From contig PTFA01000315.1 in the NCBI GenBank assembly GCA_003342895.1, positions 558,001-622,000 on the forward strand: 64,000 nucleotides of DNA, given 5' to 3'. A model generated the notes under the pieces. It had not been told where the DNA came from. It ran no database searches and saw only the letters and a program-made list of their open reading frames with translations. The stretch is from Casuarius casuarius. Its lineage: Eukaryota; Chordata; Aves; Casuariiformes; Casuariidae. The position numbers and the translations under genes are program-made. Shown piece by piece: positions 11,077 to 23,812 of the stretch (position 1 is the first letter of the stretch; the number at the start of each line of letters is the position of its first letter).

Positions 11077-13081
11077 CTGTAGAAGAGAAACAAAAGAACT
11101 CTGCACAAGGTGGGGTGAAGTGTTAGCAACCAGAGACAGGCTTTATGATCTGAGATATATCTGAGTTACAATTTTAGTTTGACATTTGCTAAAAATAAAA
11201 TGAATCCACAAATAAGGAAAAAGTTGCATGGGGAGAAACATAAAGTTGAAAATTTGAATTAATAACACTAGAATAAGCATTCAGAATTATAATGTGACTA
11301 AAGATAGCTAAAGTTTGGCATCATTTAGGCTAGAAAAAACAGAAATATAACCAAATATTTGGATTTGATACTTAGATAGATAGTTATGAAGGAACGTAGA
11401 CTTTCAAGACTTTGCCTGTCTGCTGTGAGTTCATGGGAATGAAAAATTCTGAATATACTTTCAATTTTAATTTTTGAAACGATTTGGGAAAGCTGAATTT
11501 TATAAGCACTTTCATTTCCCTAGAAGCCTTAATTTGTAATCATTGCCACAGTTATGAGACTCCTCATAAAGGAACTTGGAAATTATCCACAACCTCAGTT
11601 GCCCTTGGATTAATTCCAAATTTGACTGTTGGCTCTCATTCTCTATGTTTGTGCTTTTCTAAACATGATGGCAAAGTTCTCACTAGTTTGGGAAAATTCT
11701 ATTTGAATTTGCTTTTGTATCATTCAAAATTAGGCCTTGATCTCTTCTCCTAGGAATCTGCAATACATAGCTTCTAGATTGCAAAATTTGCTGATCCATT
11801 TTCACTCAACCATTCAAAATCCCCAAAAGTCTGTTCCAAAGTCAAAAAACAAAACAAAACAAAACAATACAGGAAGCAATCAGTCAAAAATGGAAATCCT
11901 CAGTTTATCATTTGAAGATGACTCTTTAAAAGAGAATTTTGTACCCGACTAGTTATCTTGTATAATTATCAGCCTGTGAGTCTGAGGACAAACCACTGCA
12001 TTTGTATACTGAACCAAAAACTTACTGCATTTCAGTATTTCTACTCTTCCTCCTATTCCCCTACATTTCCCTGAAAACAGCATTTTGTTGAAAGTAACTC
12101 TCATGGGCAATCTCCCAACAGGAAAAACGTAGGCTGTATAACTGCATATCTGCCCTGTTACAAAGTCTAATGACAGAACACATAATCTCCTTCATCTTCT
12201 TGCAAACCTTCCCCCAAGGTCATGCATTCCCAATAGCTTGTGTCAGGTATGGGTGGATGTGGGATGAAGGGTGGGGGGTGGTGAAGGGTTTAGTACTGAA
12301 ATGCTTAAATCCTTCTGTAGCTTAATTATTGCTTACACCAAGCTAAAGGAAGACTGAAATCCAAGATCAAAGTGAACTTGGCAGTGCTTTTTCAATTAAA
12401 AAAACACAACCCTCTAGAAAAGTCCAAGTTTTCTGATTTCATGTTCAGCTGCTCAGAAACATAAGATTTTAAAGCTGAAAGCCTCTTATTATATTTCTTT
12501 TTTTAACACATCCTGTTTATTTTTTTATTGTATTCATATGGTAAAGCACAGTTCAAAACACTTTGTCTGTAACATTTTGCTCAGTGAAATACAATAATGT
12601 TAGCCTAATATACACTTCTGCGAAGGACTGCATGTCATGGGAAAGACAGAAATGTCTTAAATATAAATAATTCATGCTAAATGCTTCAAGTACTTAGGGC
12701 CAAATTCTGAAAAATCTCTGGGAGTAAAGATACTCCCTTACTTCAGAAAGGGTCCTAATTTAGGACAGCTAGGATTCAGTCCAGCATTAATACCAGCTTT
12801 TCTTTACATCAAAATGTCATTAATGCAATTTTCATAAATTGGCATTCCTAATTCTCATTAGAGGGAGCCCCCTCCTTTTTGAAACAGAGTATTTCCTCCA
12901 GAGTGGCACTCTACTGCTCTCAAAGTAACCAGCTCTTAAGTGAAACATTTTTATATCTGTAACACACATAACATCTAAGTTATCTGACAAAGGAGATCAA
13001 AGGGTGAAAATTGGCAATGATTCATTTACTGGTTTAATTAAATGCTTTCATTCGTGAGTTATACCATTAGCTTCCCTCAAG

Positions 13082-13303
13082 CTGGGCTACAGGTGGACAT
13101 AGTGGGTGGCAAGCAATCAAGGAAGTTCCCCGTAACAGATAGATATCCTCAGATATTGATGGATACTAACAGATGCCAACAATGTAAGACTCAGCAGTTC
13201 AGAGGATCAGGCCTTATTACTGGGTCCTACCCAGGCCTTCTCTTACTCCGCCACTTAAAGACAGAAATACCAGAAATTTCTCTAGACTTCTTGACAAAGA
13301 AAG
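13082..13303 (+). other. Possible plus-strand exon (antisense to the TFPI leading intron)
   Basis: A 222-nt open segment lies between an acceptor-like CTTCCCTCAAG (ending 13081) and a full consensus donor AAAG|GTAAGT (13303/13304). It is free of stops in one frame, but the amino-acid composition matches nothing I recognise. It could be an exon of an antisense non-coding RNA or chance. No partner exon, promoter or polyadenylation context was identified. Confidence 0.15.
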
Positions 13304-16300
13304 GTAAGTAGAAAACTCAGCCTTTTCTGAGCAGTTTGTGGCCTCTGGAGTCAGAGCTTTTAGAAACACATTTACTTAGCAGGCTGTTCTGCAGTAATTT
13401 CTACGGTAACCGGGATGTCCAGAAGCAAGCATTTCTTCAGCGTGGTATATACCTCTAACTAGCTAACTGGAAAGCAAAAGAAAAGCTGGCATTTTTATAC
13501 TAGTCAGAAAAAGAAAGCTTTACAAAACAGCATAAAGCAACACTGTAATGACTGTAAAAGTGACTCATTCACACTGACAGTACATGAAAAGGAAGCAGAA
13601 AAAAAAGTGAGGCAAAGGATATAGCAAATGGAGAAAGGAATAGCCAGAGATAAGACATGTATAGTCTGAGGCTGAATTTAGCACAGCCTAAAGTTAAAGG
13701 TGAAGAGGTCTAACAAGACAGGATTATAGTACCTCTAACCTAACAGCAGACATTTGTTAATTCACTATACTTCACATGTGTTATATTTGCTCCATGATAT
13801 CCTGTGCCATCTACAAGGACCCATATGACAGGGAGTGAATTGCACTGTACCTGTAGCACTGGCACCCAGCTAGCTGAGTCAGCAGGTTGCCTTGGGAATT
13901 ATTTTACTACAGATCCTATCTCAAAGCTGTTTAAAGCATCATGTTTTCTCATTTACTGTAGAGTAAGTATGAAGAAAATCCTACCATTTATCAATTCTAC
14001 AAAACTGTGTCCTTTTAAATCAAAATGGTAATCACAGTTTAGGCAAAGTATTTACTGAACGCAGTTTGACTCACTAAAGTTAGGGACAGATGATTAATAT
14101 TAGACTATTGAAACCACACATCCTCAACACATAACCCACCCTCACCCCCCACAAGGAGTTAATAAAATTTCCCTTACTTAGCATAATGTGAAGCACATCA
14201 TCACAAGCAGAAAAAGATGTTTTAGAAACCAGAAAGAAATTTTATCTTTTAATACCACGAACAACAGAAAACCCTGTACTTCCCATATTTATTCCTGATG
14301 AAAATAAAGAGGATCAATTTATCCTGGAAAAATATGTCAATCTTTTTGTATATATACATTCACTTCAGAAGACTGAGCACTGCTTGTAAGACAGCTTCTA
14401 CTCTACCGAACAATGTGTGCCAGTTTTTAAGCATACTATGGATATTTTACAAACAACTCCATCCTTGCCATGTGCCAGAAAGGAAATCAACTGTACACCA
14501 CCTAAACAAAAGCAGGCAAGGAAACCTGTTTAAGGATTAAAGGAAAACCACGAATGAGACTTCCTGTTAAGCCTCAAATTGCCAAAGACTTTGCTAGCCA
14601 ACTCTTCATTGCAGCTGAAACAAGATCTACAGGTTGCGAAATTCCTTGGAAAATAATTATAACGTGTATTTACTTAATCATCTTTGAAGATGTAATAGAA
14701 AAATATATTGCTGTTATTACTTACTTAATTATAAAATATAATCCTCTAATACATTTTTTGAGAGGTACCATTCGAGAAGACCTCCACTGTCAGGTTCTAT
14801 CTAGAAATCTGGTATTAAAATGTGAAAGTGGGAGTTACAATCTCTTATTGGTAATGTTGTACCACCCACTACTACAAGGATGTAATTTGTTTCAACTGCA
14901 AAAGCACGGGGACAATCTCTGCACTTTCTTTAAGCAACCATGTCTTTCCACATTACATAATTGCATACTGATGCTTGCTACACACTTTTGTGGCAACTTC
15001 CTGGTGGACATCATGATTTGCAGCCATTAGATCAGTTTGCTGAGCCCACTGCTAGTCTGATGTTACGATGGCTGGATGTCACATCTCTGTCTAACTGCCA
15101 ACACTCAGCCAAATGCCATACTTGCCTGTCCTTGTCTATCTGTTGCACTCCTGGAGTAAACTCAAGTTCTATTGTATTTAAACCTTGTCCTATGCTTTGT
15201 TGTGCATCCAAACCACATCTGGAATGCCTCGCTTGGGTGGGGGGAGGGGAGCAGGAAAGGAAGGGAACAGAAAGGCTCACAAGGCCTTAGATATTTCTGA
15301 GGCTGTTCATAAAGGAATTGCCATTTGGAACCAAAACTGAGGCAGCAGATGAAGCTGTATTAAAAAATAAACACATTTAAATGTATTACAAGAAAACAAA
15401 GGCTAAAACTGGACCTCCAGAGCACATGCAAGCAAGAAATTTTTATTTGAAACCAGACTGGATTTGGAGCTGTGTTTTCAACCTGAAGCAACTGGCATTG
15501 CCAGTAAAGAAGCCGATGGACCTCAGAACAAGTAGATCCTGTAAACACAGAACAAGTAAATCATGTAGACAGGATCTCCCGAGTGTCTGGACACACCTTT
15601 GATGCACCTGCATCCTATGCCTGAAAACACTCAGCCCAAAAACTATGTGAATGAGGCTGAAGAATGTAATTAAGTTTTTTTCTGTTCTTGGTAATACGTA
15701 TCCCACGTTGTTTTCACTGTATATCCTTAGCATATTTATTCTCTGGCCAGGATGCCGTTATCTTGGGTGGACTGGTTATTAGAGGCCTTTCTGAGTGTTA
15801 CCACTCCTTCCCTCCCACTTTCAGTTTTTGAAAACAACGACCCCATGGCAGTCAGCAAGCCTGCAACAGCCAGGCTACCTTCCCAGGCTCCAGAACTGGA
15901 CTTCTGCTGAGAATTATTTCTGTAGCCACAGACTGATCTGGCAACAGAAAGTAGACTCATATAAAACAAAACAAAACAAAACCCCTCATCATAGAAATGT
16001 GCCTCCAGGAGCAGAGAGGAGCAACACTGTATAGTGTGCTCGATGCACAGAGTAGTTTGATTGAACACTTTATTTCAATTCAACAGTGAGAGGGATTGCT
16101 TTTCCTCCATCAGTATGGGAGTATCAGCTTGACAAAGACTTTTCTCTGTGCAAATTATTCTGAAGCAACATGCAGCCTCTGTTAGGTAACGTCTTATATG
16201 CAGCAATAGTAAAAAGGTACCATGGCAGCTGCATCCTAACATATCAAATTATCCTTGTAAAATAGCACTTTTTTTCACAGTAAGCATCCAGCATGGCCAA

Positions 16301-18174
16301 TGAGGATCTAGTATGTAACTCTAGACATAAACACTGCCTCTGTCACAGCTCTAACATTCCAAGACAAAGCAGCCTATTTCCTTACTGCAGGACAAAGCCT
16401 CCTGCCTTTCCCCTTGCACAAAATGGCCAGAGAGGCCATTCTGCATAGTAGCTTGAACATATTTCCTAAGCCTAATATGTGTGTTATTTTATCTTTGGTT
16501 TTGATCACATGGTTTGAGCACACACTCTCCAAAGTTAGGACAATACATGGACTAGGTGTAAATGCAATTATTGTCCATACTTAGTCTTTACCTTCCACTT
16601 GCCAGTTTCCAACCTCTCATACTTCCTATAGGCTTGTGGCACAGTATCCGCAAAATCTGAAAAAGGGGAATTTCAATAGGTCACCAGGCACTCTGTCTTT
16701 GTCTGCAGTTTTTACAACTATCACACAATTCAACATAACTTGCCCTGCACTCAGTCACCTCTCTATAAAAAACCTGCCTGAGTTGGGAAGTTCCTTGCGC
16801 TGGGATTCCAGTGCCCATGAGAAAAGTGGTGGAATCTGAATTCAGTCTTCACTCTCCCCAAGACTAGGAAAAGACCCCAAAGATAGCACTTCAAAGCCTC
16901 AGAGGGACCAACCTAAAATTTTCACCTCTGCTCTGATGTAAACAGACCAAAGGTGATGGTGCATGCTTCTTTTCTAGTCTTATGACCAGACCTTCATCCA
17001 CTGCTAAGCCTCTGCAGATTGAACAGTAACAAGAAAAGAAACAACAAACCAACCCACATATTCACACTGTGGCTCAAAAACTCCTGTTCTGCGTCAGTCC
17101 CAGAGCCAGTTCTACTCAAACTTCCTCCTGACAGAGCAAAGCCTTGCAGTGTCCCAGCAACTTAATAGAAAGGGAGGCAGTCTAACAGGGATCATCAGCG
17201 AGCAAACATTACTGCTTGAAAGCATAATCAGTCAAAGCTCCTGACCCTCAACTTATCCCCCTCCCATACCATACAGTAGCAGCCCTTACAGTCTGTATGA
17301 GTCTGTATGAGTCCCAAGTCCAGAGACTCCACCATATCCCTCTAAGAACTAACCACAACTTCTTCTTGTTGTAAAAGAGGCTTTTGGTCGGTTACCTACC
17401 TTTGATCATTTAATGCAAGGGTTGATTTGCTGCTGCACTCTTCTGGCCTCTAAGATTAGCAAGTGTTTAGTGAAGTGAAAGGTTAGAAAAACAAATGTCT
17501 TCATTAGCTTTCATGCTGTAAAGTTGCATGAGCTGATGTAATTGTTTCAAATTTTAAACTCTTACTTTGGTTCTGTTTCCATTAGGGTTGTAAATGCTGT
17601 TTTGCAAACACAACTGAAACTAACATAAAAGAAAACTCTACTACATTTTGAATTATACACCAAAATTAATAAGCCTACCACAATAACACCCTTCTTTTTC
17701 AACATAACACTAGACCTCTCTTACCCTTTAACCTTGCTTTGTTCACTCCTTTCACCTGTGCTCTAAAGTATTTTTCATTTTTCCAGCTTAGCTCCAGGAT
17801 CTATTCCCTTCTCCCACTACCTGGCACTAGGTACTTCTTCCATCCCATCTCCACTCAACTTCTCTTTTCATACAGCTTCAGGCCCCACTTCCCTGCTCCA
17901 CTGAGTTCTCCTTCCCACCTGGCTCAGGCAGGGCCTCACATCTGTGATATCCATCATCCAAGACTTGGGAACTGGGAATATTCTGGCAGGCAAAAGGGGC
18001 TGAGAATGCACCTCAGAGATGGCACAAGTATGCCTTGGTTAAAGTATCCCATAAGATATTTTCCTGACTCTCTAAGAGTGCAGTGCAGAGAACCTGAGGC
18101 AATTGCCCCAGTGAATTACAAGCCCTGGAATTAAGAGTGACTTCTTAATAGCTGCACTTACCTCTTTGCAGGAA

Positions 18175-18240
18175 CACTTGATTTGCCCACACCAAATCAC
18201 ACAGCTAGTAGCAATAGCATGCTGGAGTGCCTAATGATTC
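18175..18240 (-). repeat. MIR/CORE-SINE-like remnant (core)
   Basis: The plus strand reads 'ttgcccacaccaaatcacac' and then 'agctagtagcaatagca', resembling the complement of the MIR core (cttgcccaaggtcacacagctagtaagtggcag). It is short and diverged, so the family call is tentative. Confidence 0.35.
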
Positions 18241-18264
18241 TCTAGCTACTTCTACTAGCCATAG

Positions 18265-18294
18265 GAAAAACAAACAAACAAACAAACAAACAAA
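18265..18294. repeat. (CAAA)n simple repeat
   Basis: Seven near-perfect CAAA units, read directly. Confidence 0.9.
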
Positions 18295-21200
18295 GGCACA
18301 GGACCCAGTATTAGCTCATCATAAAGCAAAGTGGCCGACCTACCTAAAATACTAAGTACATTATTTGAATTTCAGCTTCCACCCCATAGAAGACTGAGTC
18401 ACACAAAAATAAAGAAATAACGAGTCAGTTTTCATTTAGATGAGGGAATTGCATCTGACATGCCACACCCCAATTTGATGCAAATCTCCACTTAACACAT
18501 ATAATGCTGTTTCCAGTGTGACTTAGCTTTCAATAATAAAAGGAAACATTAATTTCTTTCTATCAAAATATTTTTTAAACATGGACTAAAACAAATTATT
18601 ACTTTACACCATTTCATAAATCTTAAAAAAAGAAAAGAAAAACTGTACTGCTTCTCTTCAACAGCAAGATAAGATGTATCCAAACTGATAAGTTAAAATT
18701 AAGCAAATTCTACGTTTCGGGCAAAATACAGCCCATGAACTCTTTGTGCTGAACAGACTTGGAAAACTAAATGCAGAGAGATCTGTACAGGCACCACGTA
18801 ATGGTGCACAGTGTTTAGGCTTGGACAAAAATCAAGTGGTGGTAGCAAGGTCATAGGTCATATAACCCTATATTCAAAAAGTGAATGCCTTCAGCATCCT
18901 AGTAATAGCTACCCTCAGAGCACAAAAGCAAGAAATAATATAGACAAGCAGTAATACTAGTTATGCTTTTAGGAATACAGCACGGCAGTTCCAACAGCAA
19001 ATGCTAGTACTATAAAGTCTATAACCTGCATTTCTGTAAGCAGTATTGAGTGGCAAAGTATAGTACATAGTTTCAAGTCTCAGCTGTCACAGAGTCAGAG
19101 AGTATATTTGTTATCAACTCATTTGAGTGCAATTTCACATTGTACGCACTACAGAAATGTAATTACACTACAGTGAAACTGTCGGTTATTGAAAATATAA
19201 TGGGCAAACATAGGAGGAAACTACCTGTCCTACTTGATGCCTCTTGTGACTGATTTTGACCATATATGACTATTAACTTTATGTAAGCTCGTGATCAAAT
19301 AGATTGCATTTTGCACACATATCAAACATCAAAATAAAAGTTTCCGTGCTTTGTGAAGCAAGTTTAGCTCAGCTTATCTATCTTCCCAGATGGATACCCC
19401 ACATCAATGTTTATTGCAATGGATGTGTGATCTTTGGCTCATCACATGTTAGAACTGCTCTGTCACCAGTGGGAATACCCCCACATTCAGCCTGCCTTAG
19501 ATTCTCATCCTTCAAATACATACACCACCATAAACTAACACTGTCACAGAAAAAAGAAACAGTCATGTTCCCTTTATCTCCAGCCACCTGATTTGGCACT
19601 CACACAGGCTTCTCCCTTGCCTTTTCTATCTGTATTTTCAGCAGTATGACAAACTGGATGGGGAACTGATGTCAGCTCGACAAAGACAAGAGGGGATAAA
19701 ACCCCCAGCGATAACAATTACCTAGTCTTGTTCGTTCGTTGCTGAAGAAACTGCCTGGACTGTTCAAGCATGTTCACCCATTGCTTCCAACACAAAGGAG
19801 GAGGCAGGCAGGAGGAAGGAATAGGACAAGGGAGTGGGACAGTGTCCCGCACTGGTGGGACAGGGGAGGAGAGTACTGCTTTTCTCATGGCAGTGCCAGC
19901 TTCTGTGCACTTAGAGCATCTATCAGATGACTCTGAGAGCACAGAAAACTTCAGCCTGATCTTTCCCCTCTACCTCTCTGTCTCTTACTGTTTTCCAAAT
20001 AGCATTTCTCTGACAGACAAAAGTTCAAGTCATGGGCCAGAACCTCATTATGTTAGAGGCTGTACAAATAGAGAGGGAAAAGATTGCTTTTCAGCCAAAG
20101 AAGAAGTATAAATGTTTACAGAAAATGCTAATAAACTTCTGCAGACCCTTCTGTTAAGTTCATACAAACTTATCAAAGTATTAGCTAAGTATTTCCTTCA
20201 TGTAATGCTTGTATTTCTAATTTATTTGCTATGACTGCTATTCTCAATATAATTATTTTAAAATCAGTTCTTCTGGGACAATTTGTTTTCTGGAACAAGT
20301 TCCTTCAACTTTCCTGGCTCCAGTTCATATCCTGGGTAAGCATGTTCAAATGCCTAGTTTTGTTTTTTCATTTAATAGTAAATAAAATTAATCAGGTAAC
20401 TTCAGAGGTATAATCAGTCATGTATGGCACACATCAGGAAAGGTGGCAATAGCGCTAAAGATGAAAAATGAACAACTGCATTGACAACAACAGGAAGCAG
20501 TTAATGAAGTAGAACAAAGGAGGCATGAGAGAAAATTAAGAGGAATAAAAATAGTATTTTTCTGTGAAATAACTATGTCGGGAAAGGAATCATACAATTC
20601 TCCATATGGTTTTGCTTCATGCAGTCCCCAGGCGTACTCTGTCCCATAGTCTATTGTGAAGTAAACAGAGTTTCTTAAGAAACACACGGAAGTGGGTAAC
20701 TTGTGCTTTTTTTAGGATAGCAATACTGCCTCTTTACTGTTTTCCTTGGTTTAAGTGTAAAGAAAAGCCTTAGATACCCAGACCCCAGTTCACAGAAATC
20801 CTTGCCAAAACATCTATCCAGTTCTGGTTTCTTTAGGACTTTCAGCATCTGCTAGCTCCAAGATAAAAAAGGTGACTGTTCAGAAATAAGCCCAAACGAA
20901 GAGCAACAGTAATTACATACTGTTAGAATTAGATAGATTTGTAAAAGTTTGCTCTAGAATTGCAATACACAAGAGTCATCTAATTCTTGAAACCTCTAAG
21001 CTCTACTGGTGTTATACTTTCTTACTCTAAAATTTCCTGTCCTGTTCCTTGCACATGCTCTGACTCACTTTGGCAGACATCCTCAGAACATACTGAATGC
21101 ACACCAACAAAACAAAACACTAAAAAAACCAGCTACCACCTTATGTTGAAACACAGACAAGGAGGACTTACTGTTAGAATCATTGTTAAAAGCAAATTAA

Positions 21201-21663
21201 AGTGTTAGAACAGCTTCCCAGAATGTGAAAGACACCAGGTCAGTTTCTCTTTTGGCCAGAAAGGATTTATTATTCATACTTCCAGAAACCATCCTCACTC
21301 CATGGCTGCAGGCTGCTATTAGTGAGAGCAGTCTGTGTTCTCTCTGTGCAGAAAGGAATTCAAGATTTGTAGACAGAAAGGTAGCATAGAAGATTATCAG
21401 TGTCCCTGTACTGGAGGAAAAAAACAACCAACCAAACCACCAAATTGCATGCTAATGTTTGTTGCAAGAGTTTATGCATTTAACATGAAACAGTTATTGG
21501 AAAAACGTATAAACAGCCCTTGAAGCTAGATCTTGAATCCAGGAATTCTCCTACACTGCCTTTGGTCTGGTCTAGCTGGGGGTGAGATTTAAAATTATCT
21601 AAAGGCTCTGGGTATGTTCTCTGACAGCCTGTTCAGAAGCTTGTTCTTTTGTATCTTTGCAAC

Positions 21664-21699
21664 CATTATTATTACTATTATTACCATTATTACTATTAG
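21664..21699. repeat. ATT-rich trinucleotide repeat
   Basis: Imperfect ATT/ACT triplet array, with interruptions. Confidence 0.85.
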
Positions 21700-23540
21700 A
21701 CATTTGCTTTATTTCTTAAACATACAATATCTTGGACTACTTTTTCCCTAATCTCTTAAAATTTCCTCTCTGACAAAAATTCTGCCTCCTTTCTGTACAC
21801 TCTGTGTCATCTCCCTCCCAGTCTGACACTCAACCGTAAAACAGTTACCACCTTACAGGTTTTGACCATTAGACCTTTGATATCAACTCCCTGATGAGAT
21901 TAAGGAGGATAGATAAATTCAGTATCATAAATTGTTCAAACTGTCCTCAGTCAAGATCATAAAACTGTAGTTTACAGTTATTTTGCATTTAGAAGATTAG
22001 TTAGATGAGTTACAAGTGAGTTTTCATTAGCAACATCCTAAATGTGAATACTGCGCTAATAGACTCATCAACAGACTTTGAAGATCATAAAACTATACTG
22101 ACAATGAGATATAACGTATCTCCAGATTACAAACTATACAAAACACAGTGTAGTGATAAACATAAAGGTTAGGTAAAGTCAATTTAAAGTACACTCAGGG
22201 ATCCTCCAGCATAAGTTATGGATTTACCAAGGAACTGCCGACATAACTAAACTTACTATGAACAGTTTCACGTGGGACTTATTTCCCAGGAAGAAAGGCC
22301 AGAGCAGACTGTTTCAGTCATCTTTAGCTCCTTAACATTGTTCTGATTGCAAGCATTATACACAGAGTAAACTGCTTAATAACAGTTCTCACGTTCAGTT
22401 TAAACAATAATCCAATTTAATGTACTGTGGATATATGTATTTGCTGCCTTCATGGGGAATTGTGGGCTCTCTCACAGCAGAATTAAAGAAATGAGCAGAA
22501 GATTACAAAGAGAAAGGCAAAGTGGCAGCTGGACTTCCTGTCTTTACATCTGTCCATGAGAGATTCAGGAAGGAAGGTTTATATCTTTACATGTTTTCCA
22601 TGAAGTATTTTGATGACTAATTTCTAAGAGTACTGAGTCACACTGACCTTTCACACACTCCCCCCATCTCTATTGTTATTGTTCTCCCTGTTCCACTTTT
22701 CCCACTGTTATGTATCTTTTTCTCCTTATTTAAGTTGTATGTAGATTTTCTAAAACATGATTATTTAAATTTTAGCTACATAATTTAAGTACAGACTAGT
22801 ATCACTGTTTTCTGTAACATGGTTACTAAAATTGAAATTAATGCTGATTCTTACAAGTAAAATTTTACCAGCACCATTCCCCTCAGATGATTTTCTGCTT
22901 GTTTCCTTAATTTAAATTGGCACCAAGGTCTGTAAGCCTCATTCATTGCCCCCTTCACTTTTCACATCCTCTTAGTTTCCTGAAAATTTCAATAAACATC
23001 CTGAGTGAAACTGCTTTGTACTAACATCAGATTAACTTGGTTCACCTAAAATGTGCTGGTACTTCTCAAAACATTAATTGCTTCAAATGTTATATGCCTT
23101 AGAAGGATTTGCAAAGCCTGGCAGACAATTCTGCCTGAAACAGGCTTCCCTTGAAGCTACTGCAGTGGAAGCATTGTTTTGAAAAATGAGAGCTTTTTCT
23201 CAACTCCAGCTGATTGATTGAAATTAGCACATTCACTTTTTGGACAGCTTTCTTTCAAACAGTTTAAGCTATCCTGGAGCTCAAAATACCTTAGCCTGAC
23301 ATTCTCAGAGCCAAATAGCAGTTCTATTAGTAACAGTAAAGTTACATGCATTTCACTATTGTTTCAGATTTTACAGGAAAAAAGTCTTTTTGCGGCACTT
23401 AGTACTGGACTTTGAATCTAAACATCTGAGTACTGCATCTAACATTCCAAAGAAAACGTAACAGTAGATATTTCTCTCTGCCAGCTAAAGAAAAAAAAAG
23501 TCACTCACGGAAAACTGAAAGTCTGTTACAAAGTACTCAC

Positions 23541-23812
23541 CACGCGCCTGGAAACAGTTCTTGAAACAAGAATGAGAGAATTCCTGAAGTAGTCCTGAAT
23601 GTGATTCTCCTCCACTAATTCACATTGAAGATAATACGTGGGGGTGTGGTGTAAAGCTACAAAGACAGAATTGCAACCTGATCTTCCTACAGCCTGTTCA
23701 TTAATCAGCCGGTCGTTGTTCTTGCTTTTGTAGAGCACGGGGGTTTGTTCTGGGTAGAAGTCAAAGATCTGCTTCAGCAGGGAAGCTTCCTGTTTAAAGT
23801 TTTCACATCTGC
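23541..23812 (-). other. Unrecognised exon-like open segment, 90 codons
   Basis: On the minus strand the acceptor CTGCAG ends at 23813 and the donor GCGTG|GTGAGT lies at 23541/23540. The 272 nt between them hold two bases plus 90 stop-free codons; the frame is closed by a TAA just before the acceptor and another stop shortly after the donor. Codon use in the first third is strikingly coding-like: a run beginning at YPEQTPVLYKSKNNDRLINE uses mostly G- or C-ending codons in an AT-rich region. The rest continues with motifs such as GRSGCNSVFVALHHTPTYYL and ends VSRTVSRRV. I recognise no family. There is no signal peptide, membrane segment or known cysteine pattern. It may be an exon of an unannotated minus-strand gene, an upstream TFPI-locus exon or a retrocopy fragment. 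The acceptor's polypyrimidine tract is poor. A second acceptor with a better tract lies further upstream (TTTCATTTACAG) but would bring in the TAA. Confidence 0.3.

Larger units (their letters stand above)
11077..23540. other. Long non-coding stretch
   Basis: No gene is recognised. It holds A-rich simple repeats (AAAAC)n near 11843-11866 and 15963-15981, (CAAA)n at 18265-18294, an ATT/ATTACT run at 21664-21699, a possible MIR-like core at 18175-18240 and a possible plus-strand exon at 13082-13303. Open frames here, including one of 158 codons at 14554-15030, show no codon bias or family motif. Confidence 0.5.

Noticed and set aside
14554..15030. 158-codon plus-strand open frame, the longest in the window
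   Set aside because: No domain, signal or codon bias, AT-driven residues (Ile, Leu, Tyr), no splice or promoter context. Frames of this length are expected by chance in 64 kb over six frames.
17739..18134. 131-codon plus-strand open frame
   Set aside because: Composition follows a pyrimidine-rich tract (Ser/Pro/Phe/Leu); no domain or splice support.
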